DNA of 64,000 bases from Alcanivoracaceae bacterium (GTDB taxonomy: Bacteria; Pseudomonadota; Gammaproteobacteria; Xanthomonadales; Marinicellaceae). Under the pieces are notes generated by a model. The model saw nothing but the letters and a program-made list of their open reading frames with translations, made no database searches and was not told where the DNA came from. Below are positions 17,572 to 28,420 of this stretch, one piece after another. Location: assembly GCA_016744455.1 (NCBI GenBank), contig JADGEI010000001.1, positions 388,504 to 452,503 of the forward strand, in the 5' to 3' direction. Within the stretch, counting starts at the first letter, position 1; each line of letters opens with the position of its first letter. A program made the position numbers and the translations under genes.

Positions 17572-18447
17572 ATGAGCGTAACAGCTGCAATGGTTAAAGA
17601 ATTAAGAGAGCGTACCGGTTCCGGTATGATGGAATGTAAAAAAGCATTAGTTGCTTCGAATGGAGACATTGAAGTAGCAATTGAAGAAATGCGCAAGTCT
17701 GGGGCAGCTAAAGCTGCAAAGAAATCAAGCAGAATTGCTGCAGAAGGCGTAGTAAAAATAGTTTCTTCAAATGATAACAAAAACATTACAATGGTAGAAA
17801 TCAATAGTGAAACTGATTTTGTTGCAAAAGATGATGGCTTTTTAGCCTTTGCCGATACAGTGGCAAATGCGGCCAGTGCACTTGGTAATGAAAATGTAGA
17901 AGAACTAATGGCTTCAGATGTAAATGGTGAATCACTTGAAACAGTTAGAACTGCTCTAATTGCAAAAATTGGTGAAAATATTCAAGTTAGGCGTATTAAA
18001 CAATTAACTGCAGAACAAGGTGCTTTTGGTCATTATATTCATGGTGTAAAAATAGGTGTTGTAGTTAATGTTACTACAGATAATGCAGAATTAGCTAAAG
18101 ATATTGCAATGCATGTGGCGGCAGTTAATCCAGAGTTTATTTCAGAGAAAGATGTGCCGGCAGATTATGTTGCAAAAGAAAAAGAAATATTGATTGCTCA
18201 AGTAGCTGATAGTGGTAAGCCTCCAGAAATCATAGAAAAAATGATTGGTGGAAGATTACGTAAATACCTTGCTGGTATTACATTATACGGACAACCTTTT
18301 GTAAAAAACCCTGATATGACCGTTGAAAAATTGTTAAAATCAGAAAATGCTGACGTTGTTACTTTCTCTAGAATGGAAGTTGGCGATGGTATCGAAAAGA
18401 AAGAAGATAATTTTGCTGAAGAGGTAATGGCTCAAGCACGTGGCTAA
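17572..18447 (+). CDS. tsf: Elongation factor Ts
   Basis: EF-Ts recycles EF-Tu by nucleotide exchange. It has 291 residues (E. coli 283). The UBA-like N-terminus has [19 protein letters not shown], followed by the [11 protein letters not shown] signature and the dimerisation and coiled-coil regions. The last eight bases overlap the start of pyrH. The usual order rpsB-tsf-pyrH-frr is kept. Confidence 0.98.
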   Translation: MSVTAAMVKELRERTGSGMMECKKALVASNGDIEVAIEEMRKSGAAKAAKKSSRIAAEGVVKIVSSNDNKNITMVEINSETDFVAKDDGFLAFADTVANAASALGNENVEELMASDVNGESLETVRTALIAKIGENIQVRRIKQLTAEQGAFGHYIHGVKIGVVVNVTTDNAELAKDIAMHVAAVNPEFISEKDVPADYVAKEKEILIAQVADSGKPPEIIEKMIGGRLRKYLAGITLYGQPFVKNPDMTVEKLLKSENADVVTFSRMEVGDGIEKKEDNFAEEVMAQARG

Positions 18448-19162
18448 TCAAACACCAAAATATAAACGTATCCTTCTCAAACTCAGTGGTGAAGCATTGA
18501 TGGGTGAGGAGGATTATGGTATTGATCCCAAAATTATTAATCGCATTGCTGCGGAAATTCATGAAATACACCAATTAGGACTTGAAATTGGCATTGTCAT
18601 AGGAGGTGGTAACATATTCCGAGGCGCTGGCTTGGCAAAATCTGGTATAGATAGAGTCACAGGCGATCACATGGGTATGTTAGCAACAGTAATGAACTCT
18701 CTGGCATTGCAAAATGCTATCGAGAAACACGGGTCAAAAGTTCGTGTTATGTCTGCTATACAAATCCACGAAGTATGCGAAGACTATATACGAAGAAGAG
18801 CTATTCGGCATTTAGAGAAAGGTAATATCACTGTTTTTGCAGCAGGTATTGGTAACCCATTTTTCACAACAGATTCTGCAGCTAGTTTAAGAGCTATTGA
18901 AATTGATGCAGAAGTTGTTATCAAAGCAACTAAAGTTGATGGCGTCTATTCTGCTGACCCAGAAAAAGACCCAAAAGCAATTAAGTATGCGACATTAACA
19001 TATGATGAAGTTATAGAAAGAAAACTTGCTGTAATGGATACAGCGGCTGTGGTTTTATGTCGCGATCAAAATATGCCTATACGAATATTTAACATGACAA
19101 AAGAAGGAGCTTTGTTGAAAATAATACAAGGTCTTGATGTTGGAACAATTGTTAAAGTTTAG
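18440..19162 (+). CDS. pyrH: UMP kinase, GTG start
   Basis: A 240-residue amino-acid-kinase-fold enzyme phosphorylating UMP to UDP; a hexamer in bacteria. The start is GTG 18440 inside the end of tsf (8-base overlap), giving [20 protein letters not shown]. Motifs include GGGNIFRG, the [13 protein letters not shown] switch region, and [13 protein letters not shown]. Length matches E. coli (241). Confidence 0.97.
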   Translation: MANQTPKYKRILLKLSGEALMGEEDYGIDPKIINRIAAEIHEIHQLGLEIGIVIGGGNIFRGAGLAKSGIDRVTGDHMGMLATVMNSLALQNAIEKHGSKVRVMSAIQIHEVCEDYIRRRAIRHLEKGNITVFAAGIGNPFFTTDSAASLRAIEIDAEVVIKATKVDGVYSADPEKDPKAIKYATLTYDEVIERKLAVMDTAAVVLCRDQNMPIRIFNMTKEGALLKIIQGLDVGTIVKV

Positions 19163-19198
19163 TGTCTAACTCGCATAAATTTTACTGAGAAATTAATT

Positions 19199-19756
19199 AT
19201 GATAAACGAAATTTTAGATGATGCAAAAACCAGAATGGGAAAAAGTGTTGAATCACTTAAGTCTGAATTAAAAAGCATCCGAACAGGCCGAGCAAATACA
19301 GCATTGCTGGATGGTATATCAGTCGATTATTATGGTAGCGCAACTGCATTAAGTCAAGTTGCAAATGTTGCTGTTTCTGACTCAAGAACATTGACTATTA
19401 CACCTTGGGAAAAAGAAATGGTAGCTCCAATAGAAAAAGCGATTATGCAATCTTCTCTTGGTCTAAACCCCGTTAGTGCAGGAATGGTTATACGTTTACC
19501 TTTGCCTCCATTAACTGAGGAACGTCGTAAAGACATGGTTAAACTTGTTCACAGCCATGGAGAAAATTGTAAAATTGCAATTAGAAATATCCGTCGTGAT
19601 TCGAATCAGCATTTTAAGTTATTGTTGTCTGAAAAAGAGATAACTGAAGATGATTTACATCAATCTGAGGCTTCTGTTCAAAAAATTACAGATGTTTATG
19701 TAGCTAATGTAGACGATGTAGTCAAAGCAAAAGAAGATGAGTTAATGGAGATTTAA
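19199..19756 (+). CDS. frr: Ribosome-recycling factor
   Basis: A 185-residue protein that, with EF-G, splits post-termination ribosomes. Length equals the E. coli protein. It has the N-terminal helix and SIRTGRAN motif, then [13 protein letters not shown] and the C-terminal helix VNVDD-like segment. It sits 36 bases after pyrH, in the standard order. Confidence 0.98.
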   Translation: MINEILDDAKTRMGKSVESLKSELKSIRTGRANTALLDGISVDYYGSATALSQVANVAVSDSRTLTITPWEKEMVAPIEKAIMQSSLGLNPVSAGMVIRLPLPPLTEERRKDMVKLVHSHGENCKIAIRNIRRDSNQHFKLLLSEKEITEDDLHQSEASVQKITDVYVANVDDVVKAKEDELMEI

Positions 19757-19780
19757 TTTTTTTAAATTAATCATTAAATT

Positions 19781-20524
19781 TTGTCAAAAGAAAAACCAAA
19801 TAAACTCAAACACATCGCTATCATCATGGATGGCAATGGTCGTTGGGCAATTCAAAGAAACAAATATCGAACATCTGGCCATAAAGCTGGAGTAGAATCT
19901 GTAAGAAAAACTATTCACGAGGCTTCTAAACAATCCATCGATTTTCTGACCTTATTTGCATTTAGTAGCGAAAACTGGTCACGACCTAAAAAAGAAGTAA
20001 CAATGCTAATGGATTTGTTTACTCGCGCATTAAAAAAAGAAGTCCCTGAATTGCACCAAAATGGTGTAAAGCTTAATTTTATTGGAGACATGAGTCGTTT
20101 CTCATCGAATATGATAAAACGCATGGAAAATGTGGCAAGTTTAACAAAGGATAACACCAAAATGGTCCTTACGATTGCCATAAATTATGGTGGCAGATGG
20201 GATATAGTCCAAGCGACAAATAAAATGTTTCAAGCTATAGAAAGTGGTAAGATAGAAAAAGAACAGGTGAATGAAAAGAGTTTTGAACAATTTTTGTCTA
20301 TGTTTAATCTTCCACATCCTGACCTCATGATTCGCACAGGTGGCGAAAAAAGAGTATCCAATTTTTTATTATGGCAATTAGCATATACTGAATTGTATTT
20401 TACTAAAACTTTATGGCCAGATTTTAATGAGGAGTCCTTACAAGAGGCAATTCAAGAATATATTCATCGTGAAAGACGTTTTGGAAAAACATCAAAACAA
20501 ATTGAGGATAGTGTCAAATGTTAA
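19781..20524 (+). CDS. uppS: Undecaprenyl diphosphate synthase, TTG start
   Basis: A cis-prenyltransferase that makes the C55 lipid carrier for cell-wall and O-antigen synthesis. It has 247 residues. The catalytic motif IMDGNGRWA carries Asp17, and RTGGEKRVSNFLLWQ is the conserved C-terminal substrate motif. The only start upstream of the catalytic motif that keeps the conserved N-terminus is TTG 19781; no clear Shine-Dalgarno sequence precedes it. It overlaps cdsA by 7 bases. Confidence 0.96.
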   Translation: MSKEKPNKLKHIAIIMDGNGRWAIQRNKYRTSGHKAGVESVRKTIHEASKQSIDFLTLFAFSSENWSRPKKEVTMLMDLFTRALKKEVPELHQNGVKLNFIGDMSRFSSNMIKRMENVASLTKDNTKMVLTIAINYGGRWDIVQATNKMFQAIESGKIEKEQVNEKSFEQFLSMFNLPHPDLMIRTGGEKRVSNFLLWQLAYTELYFTKTLWPDFNEESLQEAIQEYIHRERRFGKTSKQIEDSVKC

Positions 20525-21318
20525 AACAACGCATCATAACAGCACTTGCATTGGCTCCAGTTGTCATAGCACTTATTATCTATGGCAATTCGTTGGTTTT
20601 TAGTTTGTTTGTAAGTATCTTAGCTCTATTAATTGGTTATGAATGGTGTCAGATTGTAAAAAATGCCAAGATAAACTCAGCTATAATTTCATTAGCAATA
20701 GCAATGAGTATTTTGTTTATTGAACAAGCTAATTTTATTCAAGTAGACCCACAAAGAATTGTTATAGCGGCCAGCCTGTTGTGGGCTCTATGTTTTATTT
20801 GGTTGTTTAAACCTCAACAAGGAAAACAAAAACCAATGATAAAGTATGCCTTAGCAGTCGGTATATTAGTATTGTTCGGTGCTTCTTTAATATCAATTCA
20901 TCAAATACCTGGTGTTGGTGTAAAGCTTACGTTAGCTGTTTTTTTGTTGGTGTGGGTTGCTGATATTGGAGCCTATGTTTCAGGTAAACTGTTTGGTAAA
21001 CATAAGTTGGCTCCTCAAGTCAGTCCAGGGAAAACTATTGAAGGTTTAATTGGAGGCCTTATGTTTTGTAGTATCTACGGCTATTTTATTGCCCAATGGA
21101 TGGATCAGGGCTGGGTAAAATTTATTATTGCATTTCCTTTAATTGCGATTATTTCTGTTATTGGTGATTTATTTGCAAGTTTATTAAAACGCCAAGCGAA
21201 CGTTAAAGATAGTGGATTCTTGTTACCAGGTCATGGTGGTTTTTTAGATCGTTTTGATTCGTTAATTGCAGCCTCACCGTTTTATTTTGCTTTTGTTCAT
21301 TTTTATGTATACATATGA
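20518..21318 (+). CDS. cdsA: Phosphatidate cytidylyltransferase
   Basis: CdsA makes CDP-diacylglycerol from phosphatidate and CTP in the inner membrane. It has 266 residues (E. coli 285) and about eight hydrophobic segments. The C-terminal family signature is present: SLLKRQANVKDSG followed by LPGHGGFLDRFD. Its start lies inside the uppS end, and its stop overlaps the dxr start by four bases. Confidence 0.96.
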   Translation: MLKQRIITALALAPVVIALIIYGNSLVFSLFVSILALLIGYEWCQIVKNAKINSAIISLAIAMSILFIEQANFIQVDPQRIVIAASLLWALCFIWLFKPQQGKQKPMIKYALAVGILVLFGASLISIHQIPGVGVKLTLAVFLLVWVADIGAYVSGKLFGKHKLAPQVSPGKTIEGLIGGLMFCSIYGYFIAQWMDQGWVKFIIAFPLIAIISVIGDLFASLLKRQANVKDSGFLLPGHGGFLDRFDSLIAASPFYFAFVHFYVYI

Positions 21319-22508
21319 GTGAAAAGCAAATTAAAAACACTGTTATTCTGGGAGCAACTGGGTCAATTGGCGAAAGTACATTAGATATTATTGACAAGAA
21401 TAAGAATAGATTTAATGTCGTTGCTGTCTCAGGCCATAAGAACATCAATAAATTGGTAGAAATCTGTAAAAAATTCAAACCAAAATACGTTGTTACAACA
21501 CACACTAATAGTTATAAAAAATTATGTGAGTTAATAAATTTAGCTAAGTTAGATACATTGGTTGTTTCTGGGGCTGCAGAACTTAATACTATTTGTCAGT
21601 TGCCAGAAGTGGACATGGTCGTAGCTGGAATTGTAGGTAGTGCTGGTATGGAGTCGGTATTAGCAACTGTTCAAGCTGGAAAGGATTTATTACTTGCTAA
21701 TAAAGAAGCTTTAGTAGTAGCGGGAAATCTAGTCATGCAAGCAGCTATTGAAAATCATGCCACAATAATACCACTTGATAGTGAACACAATGCATTATAT
21801 CAATGTTTACCTGATGATTATAGCGTTGGTGCAACACCAAAAAATTTAAAAAAAATTATTCTAACGGCATCAGGTGGCCCGTTTTGGAATAGAAAATTGG
21901 ATACTTTCTCTCAGATAACACCAGAACAAGCCTGTGCACACCCAAACTGGGATATGGGAAGGAAAATATCTATTGACTCTGCAACTATGATGAATAAAGG
22001 ATTGGAAATTATAGAAGCACATTGGTTATTTAACTTAGGTGTTGAAAAAATTGATGTGCATGTACATCCTCAGAGTATAGTGCACTCACTGGTTTGTTAT
22101 GAAGATGGTTCGGTACTTGCACAGCTTGGAGAACCTGATATGCGTATTCCGATAGCTTATGGTTTAGGGCTGCGTGACAGAATTCCAAGTGGGGCCAAAA
22201 TGTTAGACTTGATCTCAGCTAAAAAATTAGAATTCTATTCGCCAAATTATCAAAAGTTCCCTTGTCTGGCTTTAGCTAAACAAGCAATAGAAATAGGAGG
22301 AACGGCAATGGCGATCTTAAATACTGTTAATGAGGTGAGTGTTGAAGCCTTCTTAAATAAACAAATTAATTTTATGGATATAGCAATAATCAATCAAAAG
22401 ATTATGCAAAAAGTTGAAATTGAACCTGTAAAAAGTGTTCAGCAATTGTTGGAATTAGATAGTGAAATACGTGAGATGACTAGGCAAGTGGTAAGGGAAA
22501 ATGGTTGA
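21315..22508 (+). CDS. dxr: 1-deoxy-D-xylulose 5-phosphate reductoisomerase
   Basis: The second enzyme of the MEP pathway, converting DXP to MEP with NADPH. It has 397 residues (E. coli 398). The NADPH motif GATGSIGESTLDI is near residues 13-25; catalytic elements LLANKEALV and LDSEHNALYQ follow, plus the flexible loop SGGPFWNRK and ATMMNKGLE. It overlaps cdsA (ATGA) and rseP (8 bases). Confidence 0.97.
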   Translation: MSEKQIKNTVILGATGSIGESTLDIIDKNKNRFNVVAVSGHKNINKLVEICKKFKPKYVVTTHTNSYKKLCELINLAKLDTLVVSGAAELNTICQLPEVDMVVAGIVGSAGMESVLATVQAGKDLLLANKEALVVAGNLVMQAAIENHATIIPLDSEHNALYQCLPDDYSVGATPKNLKKIILTASGGPFWNRKLDTFSQITPEQACAHPNWDMGRKISIDSATMMNKGLEIIEAHWLFNLGVEKIDVHVHPQSIVHSLVCYEDGSVLAQLGEPDMRIPIAYGLGLRDRIPSGAKMLDLISAKKLEFYSPNYQKFPCLALAKQAIEIGGTAMAILNTVNEVSVEAFLNKQINFMDIAIINQKIMQKVEIEPVKSVQQLLELDSEIREMTRQVVRENG

Positions 22509-23874
22509 TTTTATAAGTTCAATATGGTGGATGCTTGTAACTTTGGGTGTATTGGTTACATTTCATGAGTTTGGACACTATTGGGTGGCGCGTAAATTTG
22601 GTGTTCATGTTGAAAAATTCAGTGTAGGCTATGGGAAACTATTTTGGTCAAAAAAAGATAAACATGGTACCGAATTTGGTTTTGCACCAATACCATTAGG
22701 CGGCTATGTTAAGTTATTGGATGAACGTGACCATGATACTATAATTGACGAGTCCAATAAGAATTTAAGTTATAACTCTAAACCGATTTGGCAGCGTGGA
22801 CTGATTATGTTTGCAGGGCCGGCATTTAATTTTATTCTGGCATTTGTTATGTTTTGGTTTATGTTTGTTTACGGCAAAACTGAAATTCATCCAACATTAA
22901 ACACTCCTACAAAATTAATGTTACAAGCTGGTGCTCAATCTAATGATCAAATATTAAGCCTTAATAATTATAAAATTAGTACATGGCAAGATGTTAGCTT
23001 AGAACTTATTACAAATGGTATTGACAAGAAAGATATAGAACTTACAGTGTTGCATGATAATGGGCAACAAGAACAATTGAATTTGCCGTTATCTATGTTA
23101 CCAAATGGAATAGATGAATCTGAGATTTTTCAACATATAGGAATTACAGCGTGGCGAATTCCTCTGCCAAATACGGTGTATACTTTAGCAGAAGGAATGC
23201 CAGCAAAGTTATCTGGTGTCAAGGTCAATGATAATATTATTGCGGTCAATGGAGAGAAGACTTATGATTGGTATAACGTCGTTGAAAAGTTAAATAAATA
23301 CATAGATGATGAAATAAATTTATCAATTTTACGAAATAATAATATTATAAATGTTACTATTGGTCGTGCTGTAGTTGATGAAAACAATAGCTCTCGTAAA
23401 ATAATTGGTATAGGGCCACAGCCTGCTAGCGAAGAGGATAAAAAGTATTATAACTCATTGATATTTAGCAATTCATATGGTGTTGTTGAAGCTGTTCCAC
23501 AAGCTTTTAATGAAACATGGAGAATGGTTACTGTATCACTTAATATGATGGGTAAAATAATTACTGGTAAAGCCTCATTGAAGAACCTATCAGGCCCAAT
23601 AACAATTGCAAAAGTTGCAAATGACTCTGCAGCACGAGGGATGGCTTGGTTTTTAGGTTTTTTAGGGTTGGTTAGTTTAAGTTTGGGGATTATTAATTTA
23701 TTACCCATTCCAATGTTAGATGGTGGTCAAATTTTATTTTTGTTGTTTGAAAAGATAAAAGGGGCTCCCTTAAGCGAGAATTTTCAATTGAAAGGACAGG
23801 CTGTAGGTATATTATTTCTACTTTGTTTCATGTCAATTGCATTTTATAACGACATTTTGAGACTAGTGTCTTAA
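22501..23874 (+). CDS. rseP: Site-2 protease RseP (RIP metalloprotease)
   Basis: RseP cleaves anti-sigma factor RseA and remnant signal peptides in the inner membrane, controlling the sigma-E envelope stress response. It has 457 residues (E. coli 450). The zinc motif HEFGH is at residues 22-26, two PDZ domains occupy about 120-310 (GAQSNDQILSLN and GVKVNDNIIAVNGE), and the third ligand is Asp407 in PMLDGG. The position before bamA is the standard one. It overlaps dxr by eight bases. Confidence 0.97.
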   Translation: MVDFISSIWWMLVTLGVLVTFHEFGHYWVARKFGVHVEKFSVGYGKLFWSKKDKHGTEFGFAPIPLGGYVKLLDERDHDTIIDESNKNLSYNSKPIWQRGLIMFAGPAFNFILAFVMFWFMFVYGKTEIHPTLNTPTKLMLQAGAQSNDQILSLNNYKISTWQDVSLELITNGIDKKDIELTVLHDNGQQEQLNLPLSMLPNGIDESEIFQHIGITAWRIPLPNTVYTLAEGMPAKLSGVKVNDNIIAVNGEKTYDWYNVVEKLNKYIDDEINLSILRNNNIINVTIGRAVVDENNSSRKIIGIGPQPASEEDKKYYNSLIFSNSYGVVEAVPQAFNETWRMVTVSLNMMGKIITGKASLKNLSGPITIAKVANDSAARGMAWFLGFLGLVSLSLGIINLLPIPMLDGGQILFLLFEKIKGAPLSENFQLKGQAVGILFLLCFMSIAFYNDILRLVS

Positions 23875-23938
23875 AATAGCATGTTAATTTTTATTGAGAC
23901 AGAGAATTGCATTCTCTAAAAAAAGAAAAGACGAATTT

Positions 23939-26392
23939 ATGATTAAATCACTATTACTTTATACATTATTATTTTTATCCATTGCTGCTAATGCTTTTGA
24001 GCCATTTGAAGTTGAAGACATCAAATTGTTAGGGGCTGATCGTATTTCACATGGAACAGTATTTACTTACTTACCAATTGAAAAAGGTGATAGAGTTACC
24101 AAACAAACAATTTCTAGGTCGATTAAGTCGTTGTTTAGAACAGGTTATTTTAGTGATGTTAAACTTGTTAAAGATGGTAAAATACTTATTGTGAAAGTTG
24201 AAGAAAGACCTGCAATTGCTTCCATATCATTAGATGGGAATAAGGCCATCAAAACAGATGAGTTACTTAAAGGCCTTAGAAACATAGGTTTAATTGAAGG
24301 CGAAGTTTTTGATAAGTTGCAACTAGACAGAGTTCAAGGTGAGTTAACAAAACAATATTTTTCAAGGGGTAAATACAATGTTGTCATTGAGGCAAAGATT
24401 AAGGAACTTGATAGAAATCGTGTTAAAGTTAATATAGAAATTGAAGAAGGAAAAGCAGCCAAAATTAAGCATATTAAAATTGTTGGTAATACGGTTTTTA
24501 CAGATGAAGAACTCATTGATACATTTGAATCTGGAACCACTGGTTGGTTGTCATGGTATTCATCTGATGATAAATATTCTAAAGAAAAGCTAAATGGGGA
24601 TTTAGAAAAATTAAAATCATATTATATGGATAGAGGTTATGTTGATTTTAATGTTGAATCTGTACAAGTAACCATAAGTAAGGATAAAAGGGATATTTAC
24701 ATTACAGCAAATATTGCTGAAGGTACTATTCATAAATTTGGTGAAATGTTAGTAACTGGTGAGATGGTTATTGATAAGAAAAGTTTTGAACAAATGATTG
24801 TTTCTAAATCTGGTGATGTTTATGCTAGAAATTTAACAGAGGCAAGTGCGGAAAGAATGAAGATAATTTTAGGGAATTTAGGGTATGCATTTGCAGAAAT
24901 AACACCTGTACCTAAAGTTAATGAAGAAACACATTTAGTTGATATGACTTATTATGTGGATCCAGGTAAGAGGGTTTATGTTAGAAATATTAATTTCCAT
25001 GGAAATATTAAAACTAAGGATGAAGTTTTAAGGCGTGAAATGCGTCAATTTGAAGGTGGCTGGTATTCAAAATCTCTTGTAGAACGTTCAAAAATAAGAT
25101 TACAACAAAAACCTTATTTTGAAGAAGTAACAATCGAAACCCCTAAAGTTCCTGGCACAAACGATCAAGTGGATGTTGAAGTGACCGTAAAAGAAAGAAA
25201 TTCAGGACAGTTTCAATTTTCAATAGGTTTTTCCCAAGTGAGTGGTATTAATACGTCTATTTCTGTTTCATTGCAAAATGTTATGGGCACAGGAAATGCA
25301 TTATCATTTGCTGTAAATAACAGTAGCTTTTTTAAAAGGTTGAATGTCTATTATGACAATCCGTACTATACCGATGAAGGGATATCAAGAGGCTTTAGTA
25401 TGGATTATTCAACGTCAAATTTTGGTGAGGCTAATATCGCTAGATTTAGTTCTAGTAATGGTAGTATAGGAATGCACATGGGCTTCCCAATTTCTGAATA
25501 TGATAGAATTTTCACACGATTTTCATACGAACGAAAAAATGTTAAAGCATTCTTAGGTTCAACAGCTTCATTAATATTTTCTGATTTATGTGCTCTAGGC
25601 GGTTATGCTTATACAACACAGGCTACACTAGATGATGCAATAGATTGGAACGGTACAGATTGTTTACCTGAACCAATAGAAAACCCTGATGGCGGTGATC
25701 CTCTACAATTAATTCCATCTCAAGTGAGGAGATCATTTACGTTTTATAAAGCTGAAGCCAGATGGTCTCGGGATAGCAGAAATAGATTTTTTAACCCAAC
25801 AAGGGGTTCTTTTTATAGATTAGGAGCTGAATTTTCATTGCCTGGAAGTACAGCGACATTTGTCAAAGTTGATGCAAAAGCTAACAAACTTTTCCCTTTA
25901 ACTAAAAATCTAACCTTATCACTAAGCGGTGAAGTTGGATTTGGGGAAGGTTATTCTGATACTGATAAACTCCCATTTTTTGAGAATTTCTTTGCAGGAG
26001 GAGTTCAATCCGTAAGAGGGTATAGAGATAATACTTTAGGACCGAAATCTACAATTTTAGGTGATGATGTTTCAGCAGGGTTACCTCTGACATCTCGACC
26101 TGGAGATCCAGTTGGGGGTTCATTTAAAACGGTAGGTTCTGTTGAGTTAGTGTTCCCAACACCATTTGCAAAAGTAGGTAATTCCGCAAGAATTGCTTGG
26201 TTCTGGGACTTTGGAAATGTATTTAGTAATTATAATGAATTTGAGGCGCGAGAATTTAGGCATTCAACTGGGTTAGCCTTGAAATGGCAAGCACCAGTAG
26301 GCCCAATAATAATTAACTTTGCTATGCCATTTAATGACAATCAATTTGATGATACAGAATCAATTCAATTTGCATTTGGGAATACATTCTGA
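23939..26392 (+). CDS. bamA: Outer-membrane protein assembly factor BamA
   Basis: BamA inserts beta-barrel proteins into the outer membrane. From ATG 23939 it has 817 residues (E. coli 810). A signal peptide ends near ANA|FEPF (about residue 20). Five POTRA domains follow, starting EVEDIKLLGADRIS, then a 16-strand barrel from about residue 430; the loop-6 lock motif is VRGYRDNTLG, and the C-terminus ends in aromatic Phe (AFGNTF), as outer-membrane proteins do. ATG 23894 would put 15 charged residues before the signal peptide and is rejected. Neighbours rseP and skp are as expected. Confidence 0.97.
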   Translation: MIKSLLLYTLLFLSIAANAFEPFEVEDIKLLGADRISHGTVFTYLPIEKGDRVTKQTISRSIKSLFRTGYFSDVKLVKDGKILIVKVEERPAIASISLDGNKAIKTDELLKGLRNIGLIEGEVFDKLQLDRVQGELTKQYFSRGKYNVVIEAKIKELDRNRVKVNIEIEEGKAAKIKHIKIVGNTVFTDEELIDTFESGTTGWLSWYSSDDKYSKEKLNGDLEKLKSYYMDRGYVDFNVESVQVTISKDKRDIYITANIAEGTIHKFGEMLVTGEMVIDKKSFEQMIVSKSGDVYARNLTEASAERMKIILGNLGYAFAEITPVPKVNEETHLVDMTYYVDPGKRVYVRNINFHGNIKTKDEVLRREMRQFEGGWYSKSLVERSKIRLQQKPYFEEVTIETPKVPGTNDQVDVEVTVKERNSGQFQFSIGFSQVSGINTSISVSLQNVMGTGNALSFAVNNSSFFKRLNVYYDNPYYTDEGISRGFSMDYSTSNFGEANIARFSSSNGSIGMHMGFPISEYDRIFTRFSYERKNVKAFLGSTASLIFSDLCALGGYAYTTQATLDDAIDWNGTDCLPEPIENPDGGDPLQLIPSQVRRSFTFYKAEARWSRDSRNRFFNPTRGSFYRLGAEFSLPGSTATFVKVDAKANKLFPLTKNLTLSLSGEVGFGEGYSDTDKLPFFENFFAGGVQSVRGYRDNTLGPKSTILGDDVSAGLPLTSRPGDPVGGSFKTVGSVELVFPTPFAKVGNSARIAWFWDFGNVFSNYNEFEAREFRHSTGLALKWQAPVGPIIINFAMPFNDNQFDDTESIQFAFGNTF

Positions 26393-26406
26393 TATAAGAT
26401 ATTGGT

Positions 26407-26934
26407 ATGAAACCTAATATACACATAACAAATAATTTCACAATATCTATATTGTTACTTTTGTGTGTATGTTTTGATGTTAGTGCAGAAAAAATTGGTT
26501 TTGTTGATATGGAAACTTTAATCAATAATTCTCCACAAATTAATAATGCTAGAAAGACCATTAATACAGAATTTGCACTTCAATATGAAGACATTGAAAA
26601 CAAAGAATCTGATCTTGAAGTTTTAGAAAACAGGATTACTAAAAACGGTGCGATCATGAGTATTGAAGAGCTTGCTAACCTTCAAGAAAGAGCGCGTATA
26701 TTGGAGCGCCAAGTTCGCAGATCAAAAGAAGATTTAAAAGATTCTATCAGTATTCGCAACAATTTAATCTTAAGCACTATTCAAAAAGAACTAAAACAAG
26801 TTGTTGAGCAATATGCCATTGATAATAATTATGATGCAATTTTAATCAATGAAATATTATACGTCAGTGAACGAATGGATATTACTAAAGAAATATTAGA
26901 CGTATTAAAGGAAAGTAATACAAATGGAAATTAG
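26407..26934 (+). CDS. skp: Periplasmic chaperone Skp (OmpH family)
   Basis: Skp holds unfolded outer-membrane proteins in the periplasm for the BAM complex. It has 175 residues with a signal peptide (hydrophobic core [15 protein letters not shown]) and the family start [16 protein letters not shown] long charged coiled-coil region spans about 55-140. It lies between bamA and lpxD, its usual place, and overlaps lpxD by 11 bases. The sequence diverges from E. coli Skp, but position and layout are clear. Confidence 0.92.
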   Translation: MKPNIHITNNFTISILLLLCVCFDVSAEKIGFVDMETLINNSPQINNARKTINTEFALQYEDIENKESDLEVLENRITKNGAIMSIEELANLQERARILERQVRRSKEDLKDSISIRNNLILSTIQKELKQVVEQYAIDNNYDAILINEILYVSERMDITKEILDVLKESNTNGN

Positions 26935-27934
26935 CTTAGAGGAATTAGCTCAAAATTTTAACCTTGAATTCTCTGGCATTAAAAACAAAAAGGTTAGCGG
27001 TGTAGCGACTTTAGAAAAGGCTAATAACACACAACTTAGCTTTTTAGCAAATTCAAAATATACTTCTCAGTTAACTAAAAGTAATGCAGGAATTGTGGTT
27101 TTAAGTGAAAACCACAGTGACTTATTCTCTGGAAATAAGATAATTACTACAGATCCTTACCTAGCCTTTGCAAAAATTTCTACATTATTTCAAGAGTCAC
27201 AAATTAATTACAGTGGTATTCACCCAACAGCTGTTATAGCTAAAACAGCTACAATTGGTGAAGGTGTTGTTGTTGGCCCTTATACTATTATTGGTGAAAA
27301 CTCTAACATTGAAAGTGATACAGTATTAGAAGCACGAGTGACCATTGGAAACAACTGCCACATTGGTAAGAATTGTTTGATCAAACCAGGTGTTGTGATT
27401 TCTTCTGCCTGTCATATAGGTGATCGTTCTATTCTTCACCCCGGTTGTATAATTGGCGCTGATGGTTTCGGATTAGCACGAGATAAAGATGGTTGGATTA
27501 AAGTTCCTCAACTAGGTGCTGTCAATATAGGTGATGATTGTGAAATTGGGGCGAATACCACGATTGATAGAGGAACACTCGATGATACTGTATTAGAAAA
27601 TGATGTACGCCTAGATAATCAAATACAAATTGCACATAATGTTCACATTGGTCAACATACAGTAATGGCTGGTTGTTCAGCAGTGGCAGGATCAACAAAA
27701 ATTGGCAAAAACTGCTTGATTGGTGGTGGAGTAGGTGTAATAGGCCACCTTGAAGTGTGTGATAATGTCACGTTGCAATCTATGGCGCTTGTTACACGTT
27801 CCATTAAAAAGCCAGGCAGTTATAGCTCAGTTTCACCATTACAAGAAACTAGCCAATGGCGCAAGAGTGCAGTAAGAATCAAACAATTAGACAAAATTGC
27901 ACGTAAGTTAAATAAATTAGAGAAAGAGATTTAA
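26924..27934 (+). CDS. lpxD: UDP-3-O-(3-hydroxyacyl)glucosamine N-acyltransferase
   Basis: LpxD adds the second 3-hydroxyacyl chain in lipid A synthesis. It has 336 residues (E. coli 341). An N-terminal uridine-binding domain is followed by a left-handed beta-helix of hexapeptide repeats (about 95-290), with catalytic His in the [12 protein letters not shown] segment, and a C-terminal helix. The start overlaps skp by 11 bases; fabZ follows after two bases. Confidence 0.97.
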   Translation: MEISLEELAQNFNLEFSGIKNKKVSGVATLEKANNTQLSFLANSKYTSQLTKSNAGIVVLSENHSDLFSGNKIITTDPYLAFAKISTLFQESQINYSGIHPTAVIAKTATIGEGVVVGPYTIIGENSNIESDTVLEARVTIGNNCHIGKNCLIKPGVVISSACHIGDRSILHPGCIIGADGFGLARDKDGWIKVPQLGAVNIGDDCEIGANTTIDRGTLDDTVLENDVRLDNQIQIAHNVHIGQHTVMAGCSAVAGSTKIGKNCLIGGGVGVIGHLEVCDNVTLQSMALVTRSIKKPGSYSSVSPLQETSQWRKSAVRIKQLDKIARKLNKLEKEI

Positions 27935-27936
27935 AA

Positions 27937-28398
27937 ATGACAGAAGAGCAGAAAACCCAAAATACAGTTGATATTGAAAAAATAATGCGATTATTACCTC
28001 ATAGGTACCCATTTTTGTTAGTTGATAAGGTCATAGATTATAAACTTGGTGAAAGTTTAACAGCCGTTAAAAATGTAACCTTTAATGAACCCTATTTTCA
28101 AGGTCATTTTCCAAATCATCCTGTTATGCCAGGCGTGGCAATCATCGAAGCAATGGCACAAGCTTCTGGTGTGTTATCTAGATTAGCAATTGGTGAACTA
28201 AAAAGTGATGATGATATTTTTTATTTAGTCAAAGTCGATAAAGCAAAATTTTTAAAAACAGTAGGCCCAGGTGACCAACTCCACTTACATACTACAATAA
28301 AAAGAAGAATGCGCAATATGGTGCAATATGTTTGTCATGCAACCGTTGAAGGAAAGACTGTAGCAAAGGCCGAACTATTATGCGCCAGTAAAAGTTAA
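27937..28398 (+). CDS. fabZ: 3-hydroxyacyl-[acyl-carrier-protein] dehydratase
   Basis: FabZ dehydrates 3-hydroxyacyl-ACP in fatty-acid elongation and competes with LpxA and LpxD for the same substrate. It has 153 residues in a hot-dog fold. Catalytic residues are His57 in QGHFPNHP and Glu71 in GVAIIEAMAQ; LLPHRYPFLLVD is the N-terminal signature. Position between lpxD and lpxA is standard. Confidence 0.97.
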   Translation: MTEEQKTQNTVDIEKIMRLLPHRYPFLLVDKVIDYKLGESLTAVKNVTFNEPYFQGHFPNHPVMPGVAIIEAMAQASGVLSRLAIGELKSDDDIFYLVKVDKAKFLKTVGPGDQLHLHTTIKRRMRNMVQYVCHATVEGKTVAKAELLCASKS

Positions 28399-28420
28399 CT
28401 CGATAGTAATTAAAAATAGT

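Noticed and set aside
23894..23938. Longer N-terminus for BamA from ATG 23894
   Set aside because: It would place 15 charged residues ahead of the signal peptide; ATG 23939 gives a normal signal sequence.
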